A model generated the notes under the pieces. It made no database searches. It had not been told where the DNA came from and saw only the letters and a program-made list of their open reading frames with translations. 64,000 nt of DNA from Streptomyces camponoticapitis (GTDB taxonomy: Bacteria > Actinomycetota > Actinomycetes > Streptomycetales > Streptomycetaceae), in contig NZ_BMMV01000010.1 in NCBI RefSeq assembly GCF_014646115.1, positions 186,001 to 250,000 of the forward strand. Direction: 5' to 3'. Below, in pieces: positions 33,503-43,473 of the stretch. Every line of letters starts with the position of its first letter. Position 1 is the first letter of the stretch. The position numbers and the translations under genes were made by a program.

Positions 33503-34315
33503 ATGGAGCGTCCCGCCTGGGCACCGCAAGGCATCGACATATCGGTGCCGAGCGTTTCCCGCATTTATGACTACTATCTGGGCGGTTCGCACAATTTCGA
33601 AGTGGACAGGGAAGCGGCCCGTAAGGCAATGGAGTTCATGCCGGGGCTGCCCAAGATCATGCAGGCGAACAGGGCGTTCATGCGCCGTGCCGTCCGTTTC
33701 GCCATTGGCGAGGGCGTGACCCAGTTCCTCGACATCGGCTCCGGCATTCCCACGTTCGGCAATGTGCACGAGGTGGCCCAGGCCGCCGATCCCGACGCCA
33801 AGGTGGTGTACGTCGACCACGACCCGGTCGCCGTGGCGCACAGCCGGGCGGTCCTCGAAGGCAACGACAAGGCGGACGTCGTCGCGGCCGACCTCCGCAG
33901 ACCCAGACAGATCCTCGACAGCCCTGAGGTCCGGGGGCTCCTCGACCTGAACCGGCCCGTCGGTCTGCTGCTCGTCTCCGTCCTGCACTTCCTGGAGGAC
34001 GAGGACAAGCCCTTCGGGGCCGTCGCGGAGCTGACCGAGGCCCTCGCCCCGGGCAGCGTCGTCGTCGTGTCCCACGCCGCGTACGCGGGCATCCCGCTGC
34101 CCCAGGAGCGGGTCGCGGGGACGGTCGGCGTCTACAAGGAGATCCGCAACCCGCTGGTCATGCGCACCCGCGAGGAGATCTCCGGGTTCTTCGACGGCTA
34201 CGAGCTGGTCGAGCCCGGTCTGGTGGCCATGGGGAACTGGCGGTCCGAGAGCCCCGACGGCCAGGAGGACCCGTACGCGTTGTCGGGCTTCGCCGGAGTG
34301 GGACGCAAGGCGTGA
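33503..34315 (+). CDS. SAM-dependent methyltransferase, DUF574 family
   Basis: This 270-aa protein is of the actinobacterial DUF574 methyltransferase-like family. Features: RIYDYYLGGSHNFEVDREAA at the N-terminus, the SAM loop FLDIGSGIPTFGNVHEVAQ, then VVYVDHDPVAVAHSRAVL with the acidic residue at the end of strand 2. ATG 33503 is chosen for GGAG seven bases upstream and because family members begin just before this point; an ORF extension upstream is unlike the family. The stop overlaps the start of the c-di-GMP gene (TGATG/GTGATG). The methyl acceptor is unknown. Confidence 0.87.
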   Translation: MERPAWAPQGIDISVPSVSRIYDYYLGGSHNFEVDREAARKAMEFMPGLPKIMQANRAFMRRAVRFAIGEGVTQFLDIGSGIPTFGNVHEVAQAADPDAKVVYVDHDPVAVAHSRAVLEGNDKADVVAADLRRPRQILDSPEVRGLLDLNRPVGLLLVSVLHFLEDEDKPFGAVAELTEALAPGSVVVVSHAAYAGIPLPQERVAGTVGVYKEIRNPLVMRTREEISGFFDGYELVEPGLVAMGNWRSESPDGQEDPYALSGFAGVGRKA

Positions 34316-36630
34316 TGGTGCCCGCGGAGGTCCCGGACGCCGAGGCGGAACCGGACGGAGTGGAGGACCGGCTCAGGCGGTTCGCGACGATATGGAGCCG
34401 GGCGATCTTCCCGGCGACGGCCACGTCACTGACCCGGCCGGAGTTCGAACACCATCTGCTGCCCCTGGCACGCCGGTTGAGGGACGCGCTGCACCACAAG
34501 ATCTTCGACGCCTCTCCAGCACACAGCGTGGGGGCCGCGCTGGTGGCGGCGCACTGCACCGACCCGGAGACGCTCGCGCGCTCCCTCGGTGTCGTCGACG
34601 CCTATCTGGTGCTGTACTGCGGCGCGACGGCCGATCCGGCCGACGACCTCGCCGCGGAGGAGCTGCGGGCGCGCTGCGCCCGGCTCCAGCACGCGCTCGC
34701 CGCCGGGTTCGCCCTGGCGCTTCGTGAACGCACCCTCACCGAGCAGGAGGCCATCGCCCGCTCCGCCCTCGCGGCGCGCGGCGCGGCCGAGGACGCGCTG
34801 CACGCCACGGAGGCCCGGTTCCGGGCGGTGTTCGAAGGCGCGGCGATCGGCATCGGCATCGCCGATCTCGACGGGCATGTGCTGGAGGTCAACGACACCC
34901 TCACCCAGATGTTCGGCGGCCTGGAACACCATGTCCGCAGCAGGAACGTCAGCGAGTGGGTGCACCCCGACGACGTCCCGCAGGTCTGGCGGATGCACGG
35001 TGAGCTGATACGGGGCGAGCGGGAGGACTTTCGTACGGAGAAACCGTTCTTCCGTAACGACGGCACGGTCCTGTGGACCAATCTGACGGTCTCGCTGCTC
35101 CGGGACGTCGACGGAGTCCCGCAGTACCAGCTGGTGCTGCTGGAGGACACCACCGAGCGGCGGCTGCTCAATCTGCGGCTGCGCTACGAGGCGACCCACG
35201 ACGCTCTCACCGGACTGCCGAACAGGACGCTGTTCTTCGAGCGGCTGGAGAAGGCGCTGGCTCCCGCGAGGGACACGGCGGCCACGGACGCCAAGGAGAC
35301 CGCCAAGGACAAGGCCGGGGACGGCGCGGAGGAACCGGCGGAGAACGGTGCGCACGGCGACCCCGGGGCGAGGCCGAAGGAGACCGCGCCGGGAACCCGG
35401 CAGCCGGCCCGCTTCGGCCTCTGCTACCTCGACCTCGACGGCTTCAAGGCGATCAACGACAGCCTCGGCCACTCCGCGGGCGACCGGATGCTGGTCGAGG
35501 TCGCGGACCGGCTCCAGAGCTGCGCGACGGCGCCCGGTGAGATGGTCGCCAGGCTGGGCGGCGACGAGTTCGTGGCGCTGACCACCGGCCCCGACACCCA
35601 GCGCGAGGTGAACGACCTCGCGTCGCGCATACTCGGCGTGCTGGCCACCCCGATCAGCCTGGACGGCCGTGAGTTCACCGTCCGGGGCAGCATCGGCATC
35701 GTCGAGGGCGAGGCGGGCGCGTTCAGCGCCGCCGAGGTGCTGCGCAGCGCCGACATCACCATGTACCGGGCGAAGTCGGCGGGCGGCAACCGGTTCGAGC
35801 ACGCCGACGCCGAGGCCGACGCCCGCGCCATCACCCGGCACGGGCTCACCACGTCGCTGCCGACCGCGCTGGAGCGCGGCGAGTTCTTCATCGAGTACCA
35901 GCCGCTGGTCCATCTCGCGGACGGCACGGTGCACGGCGCCGAGGCGCTGGTGCGCTGGAGCCACCCGACGCACGGGGTGCTCGGCCCCGACCGGTTCATA
36001 CCGCTCGCCGAACACACCGGGCTGATCGTGCCGCTCGGGCGCTGGGTGCTGGAGCAGTCCGTACGCCAAGCCCGGGCCTGGCAGGAGGAGCTGGCGGCCG
36101 GCACGTTCGGCGGCCCGCTGCGGATCAATGTGAACCTCTCGCCCGCCCAGCTGCACCACCCGGGTCTCGTGGCCGACACGGTGGAGGTGCTGGAACGGGT
36201 CGGTCTCGAACCGGGTTCGCTCTGTCTGGAGGTCACCGAGTCCGCGCTGATCGGCGCGGACGAGGATCTGCTCAAGCCGCTGCGACAGCTCGCCGAGATG
36301 GGTGTGGACATCGCGCTCGACGACTTCGGCACCGGCTACTCGAACCTGGCGAATCTGCGCAGACTGCCGGTGAGCGTGCTCAAGCTGGACCGTTCCTTCA
36401 CCCAGGGAATGCAGCAGCATCCCGCCGACCCGGTCGACATCAAGATCGTCGAGGGGATCGTCTCCCTCGCGCACAGCCTGGAGCTGGCCGTGACCGTGGA
36501 GGGCGTGGAGACCGGGACGCAGGCGGAGCATCTGCGGATGCTCGGCTGCGACACCGCGCAGGGCTGGTACTACGCGCGTCCGGGCCCGCCGGAGATGCTG
36601 CACACGCTGTCGCTGGCCGACGCGGTCTGA
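34315..36630 (+). CDS. PAS-GGDEF-EAL c-di-GMP synthase/phosphodiesterase
   Basis: This 771-aa cytoplasmic bifunctional c-di-GMP protein has an N-terminal helical domain of about 155 residues, a PAS domain (about 160-285; RFRAVFEGAAIGIGIADLDG), then GGDEF and EAL domains. The GGDEF signature is intact (LGGDEF, residues 415-419), as are EAL (543-545, AEALVRW), the metal-binding NVNLSPAQL, DDFGTGYSNL and the late E in VEGVE. Both activities are therefore possible. A hydrophilic stretch of about 50 residues (roughly 315-363) interrupts the start of the GGDEF domain. GTG 34312 is an alternative start; either way it is coupled to the methyltransferase. c-di-GMP controls development through BldD in Streptomyces. 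Confidence 0.92.
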   Translation: MVPAEVPDAEAEPDGVEDRLRRFATIWSRAIFPATATSLTRPEFEHHLLPLARRLRDALHHKIFDASPAHSVGAALVAAHCTDPETLARSLGVVDAYLVLYCGATADPADDLAAEELRARCARLQHALAAGFALALRERTLTEQEAIARSALAARGAAEDALHATEARFRAVFEGAAIGIGIADLDGHVLEVNDTLTQMFGGLEHHVRSRNVSEWVHPDDVPQVWRMHGELIRGEREDFRTEKPFFRNDGTVLWTNLTVSLLRDVDGVPQYQLVLLEDTTERRLLNLRLRYEATHDALTGLPNRTLFFERLEKALAPARDTAATDAKETAKDKAGDGAEEPAENGAHGDPGARPKETAPGTRQPARFGLCYLDLDGFKAINDSLGHSAGDRMLVEVADRLQSCATAPGEMVARLGGDEFVALTTGPDTQREVNDLASRILGVLATPISLDGREFTVRGSIGIVEGEAGAFSAAEVLRSADITMYRAKSAGGNRFEHADAEADARAITRHGLTTSLPTALERGEFFIEYQPLVHLADGTVHGAEALVRWSHPTHGVLGPDRFIPLAEHTGLIVPLGRWVLEQSVRQARAWQEELAAGTFGGPLRINVNLSPAQLHHPGLVADTVEVLERVGLEPGSLCLEVTESALIGADEDLLKPLRQLAEMGVDIALDDFGTGYSNLANLRRLPVSVLKLDRSFTQGMQQHPADPVDIKIVEGIVSLAHSLELAVTVEGVETGTQAEHLRMLGCDTAQGWYYARPGPPEMLHTLSLADAV

Positions 36631-36648
36631 AGCGCCAGGTAGGTCCGT

Positions 36649-36682
36649 AACGGGTGGCCGGAGCGATCACCGGCCACCCGTT
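36649..36682. terminator. Bidirectional terminator between c-di-GMP and LysR genes
   Basis: AACGGGTGGCCGG (36649-36661) pairs perfectly with CCGGCCACCCGTT (36670-36682), between convergent stops at 36630 and 36686. Confidence 0.78.
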
Positions 36683-36685
36683 CAG

Positions 36686-37627
36686 CTACGCGCGTCGCGC
36701 CCCGTCCCCGGCCCCGCGGCCGGCCCCCGAGCCGCCCGTACCGCTCCGTGCCCGCGTGCTGAACAGCACCCTCTGGAGCTCGCGCGCGGCGCGCGGCGGC
36801 GCGACGTCGCTGCGGTGGGCGAGCGCGATCGTACGGCGCAGTCCCGGCGGCGCCAGCGGTGTCACCCGCAGATCACGCCCCGCCTGCCGCGCGACCATGC
36901 TCGGCACCACCGCCACCCCGAGTCCGGCCCGTACGAACCCCAAAACGGCGTCCATCTCGCCGCCCTCGACGGTGAACGTCGGCTCGAACCCCTCGGCCCG
37001 GCACGCGGCGACGGTCAGCTCCCGCAGGTCGTAGCCGTGCCGGAACATCACCAGCTGCTCCCGCTGGAGATCGGAGATCCGGACCGGCCGGCGCGGTCCG
37101 GGCGCGGCGGCCGACGAGACCACCACCAGGTCCTCGTGCAGCAGCTCGACCGTCGTCAGGGCGGGGGAGGGCGTCGGCAGCGGGAGCACCACCAGGGCGA
37201 AGTCCAGGGCGCCGCGCGCCAGTTCGCGTACGAGATCGTGCGAACCGCTCTCCTCGATCAGCAGCTCGATGCCGGGGTGCTGATCGTGGAACTCGCGCAG
37301 GACCTCCGGCAGCAGCCCGGTGCAGAGGCTCGGCGGCGCTCCCAGCCGCACCCGGCCCCGCCGCAGCTGGACCAGTTCCTGCACCTCGTGGCGCGCGGTC
37401 TCCGCGTCGGCGAGGATCCGCCGGGCCGTCGGGAGCAGGGCCTCTCCCGCGTCGGTGAGCGCGACATTCCCCCGGGCCCGGCCGAACAGCTCGGCACCCA
37501 GCTCCTTCTCCAGGGCCCGGATCTGCTGGGAGAGCGACGGCTGCGAGACATGCACCCGCTCGGCGGCCCGGGTGAAGTGCAGGGTCTCCGCGACGGCGAC
37601 GAAATAGACGAGCTGCTGGAACTGCAT
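36686..37627 (-). CDS. LysR-family transcriptional regulator
   Basis: This 313-aa regulator has an N-terminal LysR helix-turn-helix (FQQLVYFVAVAETLHFTRAAERVHVSQPSLSQQIRALEKEL in shape) and an effector domain from about residue 90 (RVRLGAPPSLCTGLLP). The C-terminal ~20 residues are Gly/Ala/Arg-rich and probably disordered. It is divergent from sdhCAB with 94 bases between starts, which contain an inverted repeat at 37664-37683. LysR genes usually control the divergent neighbour, so regulation of the succinate dehydrogenase operon is likely. The effector may be a dicarboxylate, but that is a guess. Confidence 0.9.
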   Translation of the reverse strand: MQFQQLVYFVAVAETLHFTRAAERVHVSQPSLSQQIRALEKELGAELFGRARGNVALTDAGEALLPTARRILADAETARHEVQELVQLRRGRVRLGAPPSLCTGLLPEVLREFHDQHPGIELLIEESGSHDLVRELARGALDFALVVLPLPTPSPALTTVELLHEDLVVVSSAAAPGPRRPVRISDLQREQLVMFRHGYDLRELTVAACRAEGFEPTFTVEGGEMDAVLGFVRAGLGVAVVPSMVARQAGRDLRVTPLAPPGLRRTIALAHRSDVAPPRAARELQRVLFSTRARSGTGGSGAGRGAGDGARRA

Positions 37628-37663
37628 GCGTCCAGATTAGCCCCACGATAGGAAGAGGCTATG

Positions 37664-37683
37664 GACATGAGCCGAACCATGTC
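37664..37683. promoter_or_regulatory. Putative LysR operator between lysR and sdhC
   Basis: GACATG-N8-CATGTC, a 20-base inverted repeat, lies between the divergent starts and immediately abuts a TTGGAC box (37684-37689) on the sdhC side. Confidence 0.5.
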
Positions 37684-37714
37684 TTGGACCTCTTGGTGGG
37701 TGCGGCTCTAGCGT
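37684..37714 (+). promoter_or_regulatory. Candidate leaderless promoter of sdhC
   Basis: TTGGAC (37684-37689), a 19-base spacer and TAGCGT (37709-37714) place transcription start at or next to ATG 37722. There is no ribosome site, which fits a leaderless message. Confidence 0.42.
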
Positions 37715-37721
37715 GCGTGCC

Positions 37722-38474
37722 ATGGCTCTGGCAACGCGTACGGACAAGCGGGCGGACCGGAAGGCCGGTGACCCGGGCGGCGGGCGACCCGGCAAACGGC
37801 CCTCGGTGCTCGGCACCCTCTGGGGATCCACGGTCGGCAAGAAGGCCGTCATGGCCGTCAGCGGCCTGGTCCTCCTCGGCTACCTCGTCGCGCATCTGCT
37901 GGGCAATCTGAAGATCTTCTTCGGCCCGGGCGAGTTCAACGAGTACGGACACTGGCTGCGCACCATGGGCGAGCCGGTCCTGCACTACGAGTGGGCCCTG
38001 TGGATCGTGCGCGTGGGGCTGCTCGCCGCCGTGATCCTGCACGGTGTCTGCGCGTACCAGCTCAGCCGCCGCGACATCGCCGCCCGCCCCACCTCCTACG
38101 TGCACAAGCGCCGCCGCGCCAGCTACGCCACGCGCACCATGCGCTGGGGCGGCATCATCCTGGCGCTGTTCATCGTCTGGCACCTGCTCGACCTGACGAC
38201 CCTCACCGTCAACGAGAACGCCCAGCCGGGTCACCCGTACGAGAATGTCGTCGCGACCTTCTCCACCTGGTACGGCAACGTCATCTACATCACCGCGATG
38301 CTCGCCCTCGGAATGCACATCCGGCACGGCTTCTGGAGCGCCGCACAGACCCTCGGCATGGGCAGCGCCACCCGTGACCGGGTACTGAAGATCACGGCCA
38401 ACGGACTCGCGCTGGTGCTGACCGTCGGCTTCATCTCCCTGCCCGTAGGCGTCATGACCGGACTGGTGAGCTGA
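37722..38474 (+). CDS. sdhC: Succinate dehydrogenase/fumarate reductase cytochrome b subunit
   Basis: This 250-aa membrane anchor carries haem b and the quinone site of complex II. Five transmembrane segments are visible (KAVMAVSGLVLLGYLVAHLL; ALWIVRVGLLAAVILHGV; WGGIILALFIVWHLLDL; VIYITAMLALGMHIRHG; ALVLTVGFISLPVGV) with His residues in HLLGN, LHGVC, WHLLD and MHIRHG positioned for haem. This single-anchor arrangement is the type used by B-type (di-haem-like) enzymes. ATG 37722 is used; a GTG three codons earlier is possible. The flavoprotein gene starts one base after its stop. Confidence 0.92.
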   Translation: MALATRTDKRADRKAGDPGGGRPGKRPSVLGTLWGSTVGKKAVMAVSGLVLLGYLVAHLLGNLKIFFGPGEFNEYGHWLRTMGEPVLHYEWALWIVRVGLLAAVILHGVCAYQLSRRDIAARPTSYVHKRRRASYATRTMRWGGIILALFIVWHLLDLTTLTVNENAQPGHPYENVVATFSTWYGNVIYITAMLALGMHIRHGFWSAAQTLGMGSATRDRVLKITANGLALVLTVGFISLPVGVMTGLVS

Positions 38475-38475
38475 T

Positions 38476-40436
<1,961 letters not shown>

Positions 40437-40440
<4 letters not shown>

Positions 40441-41183
40441 GGCTCACCCTGCGCGTCTGGCGGCAGAGCGCCGCCGACGCCACCGGCGCCATGGTCACGT
40501 ACGACATCGACGGCATCTCCGAGGACATGTCGTTCCTGGAGATGCTCGACTCGCTCAACGAGCAGCTGATCCTCGAAGGCGACGACCCGGTCGCCTTCGA
40601 CCACGACTGCCGCGAAGGCATCTGCGGCGCCTGCGGTGTCGTCATCAACGGTGACGCCCACGGCCCCGAACGCACCACCACCTGCCAGCTCCACATGCGG
40701 CACTTCTCCGACGGCGACACGATCGACGTCGAGCCGTGGCGGGCCGGTGCGTTCCCCGTGGTCAAGGACCTGGTCGTGGACCGGTCGGCGTTCGACCGCA
40801 TCATCGGCGCCGGCGGCTACATCAGCGCCCCCACCGGTTCCGCCCCCGAGGCGCACGCCACGCCGGTGCCCAAGGCGGACGCCGACTTCGCCTTCGAGCA
40901 CGCCGAGTGCATCGGCTGCGGCGCGTGCGTGGCCGCGTGCCCCAACGGCTCGGCGATGCTCTTCACCTCGGCCAAGGTCAACCACCTCAACGTTCTCCCC
41001 CAGGGCGCGCCCGAGCGTGAGACCCGGGTCCTCGACATGGTCGCCACCATGGACGAGGAGGGCTTCGGCGGCTGCACCCTGACCGGCGAGTGCGCGACGG
41101 CCTGCCCGAAGGGCATCCCGCTGCCGTCGATCACGGCGATGAACAAGGAGTGGCTGCGGGCGACGCGCAAGGTGGCCCGGTAG
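40437..41183 (+). CDS. sdhB: Succinate dehydrogenase/fumarate reductase iron-sulfur subunit
   Basis: This 248-aa electron-transfer subunit passes electrons from FAD to quinone. The [2Fe-2S] ligands are in CREGICGACG plus a later Cys (TTTCQLH), and the [4Fe-4S]/[3Fe-4S] ligands are in CIGCGACVAACPNG and CTLTGECATACPKG. The gene overlaps sdhA by four bases, completing an sdhCAB operon. With the single cytochrome subunit this is a second, B-type complex II rather than the four-gene sdhCDAB enzyme. Confidence 0.95.
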
Positions 41184-41197
41184 GGCGTCACCACGCC

Positions 41198-42250
41198 TCA
41201 ACCCGCGGAATCGGCCGCCGTGTTGGGGACAGGGACCCGGGTCAGTCCCGCGACCCCTGCCAGGCGGGTGAAGGAGTCCAGGAGCGCGTCGCGGTCGTAC
41301 GTGCTGGTCGTCAGCAGCACCTCGTCCGCGTCGGTCTCCTTGATCACCGCCTCCAGGGCGGCGGCCACCTGCTCCTCCGTGCCCTGGACATGGCCGCGCA
41401 GCCCCGACTCGTAGAACTCCCGCTCCTTGGCGGTCATCGTCAGCGTCTCGATCCGCTCCGCGGGTGCGAGCGGCGGGAAGACGCCCCGGGTGCGGGAGTG
41501 GGCCATCGACCAGGCCTCCGGGATCAGCAGGCGGCGTGCCTCCTCCTCGGTCGCGGCGACCGCGACCGTGCCCGAGATGACCACGTGCGGGCGGTCCGCC
41601 CAGGGGGAGGGGCGGAAGCCCTCGCGGTAGCGCTCGACCGCCCGCAGCATGCGGTCACGGCCGCGCAGGTCGCCGACGACCATGGGCAGACCCGCCGCGG
41701 CGGCGATGTCGGCGCCCTCGCCCATCGCCAGGACGAACGGTTCCGGGCGCAGGCCCTCGGCGGGCAGGGCGTGCACCTGCGGGTAGAGACGCTGGTCGCC
41801 GGTGAACCAGCCGAGGAACTCCTCGACGCGTTCGGCGAAGTCCGCGAGATCCATGGCGCCCTTGTCCTTGCCGAGCGCCCGGCGTATCCCGTCCGTGAAG
41901 CCGACCGACCGGCCGAGGCCCATGTCGATCCGCCCGGGGAACAGCGACTCAAGCACCCCGAACTGCTCGGCCACGACCAGCGGCCGGTGGTTGGGGAGCA
42001 TCACCCCGCCCGTACCGACGCGGATCGTGGAGGTCGCCGCGGCGACGGCAGCCGCCAGCACGGTGGGCGCCGAGCCCGCGACACCGGGCACGCTGTGGTG
42101 CTCGGAGACCCAGAAGCGGTGGTAGCCCAGCGCCTCCAGCCGCCGTGCGAGGCGCACCGTGTCACGCAGTGCCTCGGAAGCGTCCCGGCCCTCCCGGGTG
42201 CGGGAGCGGTCGAGTACGGAGAACGGGATGTTCGCGATCGCTGAGCTCAC
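41198..42250 (-). CDS. LLM-class flavin-dependent oxidoreductase
   Basis: This 350-aa luciferase-like (bacterial luciferase/F420 reductase fold) protein of the LuxA-like subgroup is probably FMN-dependent. Typical stretches are IPFSVLDRSRTREG, YHRFWVSEHHSVPGVAGSAPTV, IRVGTGGVMLPNHRPLVVAEQFG, FPGRIDMGLGRSVG and GTEEQVAAALEAV. GTG 42250 is chosen because the family starts with such a short sequence before IPFSVLDRS; the longer frame upstream runs into the MITE-like element. The substrate is unknown. It is convergent with sdhB, with only 14 bases between stops. Confidence 0.87.
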   Translation of the reverse strand: MSSAIANIPFSVLDRSRTREGRDASEALRDTVRLARRLEALGYHRFWVSEHHSVPGVAGSAPTVLAAAVAAATSTIRVGTGGVMLPNHRPLVVAEQFGVLESLFPGRIDMGLGRSVGFTDGIRRALGKDKGAMDLADFAERVEEFLGWFTGDQRLYPQVHALPAEGLRPEPFVLAMGEGADIAAAAGLPMVVGDLRGRDRMLRAVERYREGFRPSPWADRPHVVISGTVAVAATEEEARRLLIPEAWSMAHSRTRGVFPPLAPAERIETLTMTAKEREFYESGLRGHVQGTEEQVAAALEAVIKETDADEVLLTTSTYDRDALLDSFTRLAGVAGLTRVPVPNTAADSAG

Positions 42251-42299
42251 ACTCTGTTCAACACCGATGCGGCGCGGGGATTCCCCGGGCCCTCTCCAA

Positions 42300-42459
42300 G
42301 GGCTGTCCCGTAATCCCCGGTGGATCAGCGCACGGCGTCGGATGCGGTGCATCGCAAGGCGGAGGGTCGTCCTCATACTGGGCGTATTCGGGCGATCCGA
42401 CAACGCGGCGAGGTGCCGTAGCCGACATCGTGCGCCCGCCGGGGATTACGGGACAGTCC
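42300..42459. mobile_element. MITE-like element with 18-bp perfect terminal inverted repeats
   Basis: CTGTCCCGTAATCCCCGG at 42303-42320 is repeated as its exact complement at 42439-42456, 118 bases apart. The similarity extends imperfectly outwards (GGG/TCC). The inside has no coding frame with plausible protein features. This is the form of a non-autonomous miniature inverted-repeat element mobilised by a transposase elsewhere in the genome. No clear target duplication was found. It sits in the 222-base space between the LLM oxidoreductase and HAD phosphatase starts, so it may supply or disrupt their promoters. Confidence 0.8.
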
Positions 42460-42472
42460 TTAGGCTGGGCGT

Positions 42473-42961
42473 GTGACGGACAATGGAAGACCACTGGCGG
42501 TATTCGATCTGGACGGGACGCTCGCGGAGACCGCGCACCGCCAGCACTTCCTGGAGCGCAAGCCGAAGGACTGGAACGGTTTCTTCGACGCGGCGGGGGA
42601 CGACACGCCGCTCGCCGAGGGCGTGGCGCTGGTCCTGGCGAGCGCGCGGGAGTGCGAGGTCGTCTATCTGACGGGCCGTCCCGAGCGCTGCCGCGAGGAC
42701 ACCCTCACGTGGCTGAGCGCGAACGGGCTCCCCGACGGCCGGCTGTTCATGCGCCGCAACGACGACCGGAGGCCGGCCCGCACGACCAAGGTGGAGCGGC
42801 TGGGCAAGCTGGCCGCGGGCCGGGAGATCCGCATGCTCGTGGACGACGACGAGCTGGTGTGCGACGCCGTGGAACGCGCGGGCTTCCGGGTCGTACGCGC
42901 CCGCTGGGCGAGTACGTCGCAAGCGCTGAAGGACGGGCAGGAGCGCGAGGGGCGCACCTGA
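42473..42961 (+). CDS. HAD-superfamily phosphatase (polynucleotide kinase-phosphatase-like)
   Basis: This 162-aa hydrolase has HAD motif I VFDLDGTLAET (nucleophile and acid/base Asp), motif II VVYLTGRPE, a Lys in TTKVERLGKLA and motif IV MLVDDDELV. The small cap-less form resembles the 3'-phosphatase domain of polynucleotide kinases. GTG 42473 starts only 13 bases after the MITE-like element; TAGGCT lies seven bases before it, so the message may be leaderless with its -35 region inside the element. Substrate unknown. Confidence 0.83.
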   Translation: MTDNGRPLAVFDLDGTLAETAHRQHFLERKPKDWNGFFDAAGDDTPLAEGVALVLASARECEVVYLTGRPERCREDTLTWLSANGLPDGRLFMRRNDDRRPARTTKVERLGKLAAGREIRMLVDDDELVCDAVERAGFRVVRARWASTSQALKDGQEREGRT

Positions 42962-43023
42962 GGGGCCCGGCCCGCCCACGGGCCCGTCGCCCCCCGACCG
43001 GCCGGTGGGGCGGTGCGCCCGGT

Positions 43024-43248
43024 TCAGCCCGCCGTGTCGCCGTCCTCCAGGCGGAAGCCGACCTTGAGTCCGACCTGGTAGTGCTGGATCCGGCCGCCGG
43101 CGATATGCCCGCGTACCTGTGTCACCTCGAACCAGTCCAGCTCCCGGAGGGTCTCGGACGCCCGGCCGATCCCGTTGCGGATGGCCTCGTCGACGCCCAC
43201 CTCTGAGGTGCCGTAGATCTCGGTGACCCGGTAGGTGTGGTTGCTCAT
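43024..43248 (-). CDS. Dodecin (flavin-binding small protein)
   Basis: This 74-aa protein is of the dodecin family, which forms hollow dodecamers that store or buffer flavin. Recognised by HTYRVTEIYGTSEVGVDEAI, RNGIGRASETLRELDWFEV and the GGRIQHYQVGLKVGFRLED end; the conserved Trp that stacks on flavin is present. GAGGAG lies about nine bases before ATG 43248. It is monocistronic and convergent with the HAD phosphatase gene. Confidence 0.93.
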   Translation of the reverse strand: MSNHTYRVTEIYGTSEVGVDEAIRNGIGRASETLRELDWFEVTQVRGHIAGGRIQHYQVGLKVGFRLEDGDTAG

Positions 43249-43473
43249 GGGGGTCGTTCTCCTCTTCGCGCGGTCGCGGGTCTCACCCCACCGTGCCCCA
43301 CGATCAGGCGCCGCGCGCGGCAGGAGAGGGGTGCGGTAGGGGTCCCGGGAGCTGCGCGGGGCTTGACCGGTTACCTGGTCCATACCAAAATCGCCGAATG
43401 CCCGTGCGAGCACTCTTGCTCCCCCCACGTCGGGTTTCTCTCCTACGTGCCCGCACGCCAGAAGGTGACCTAC

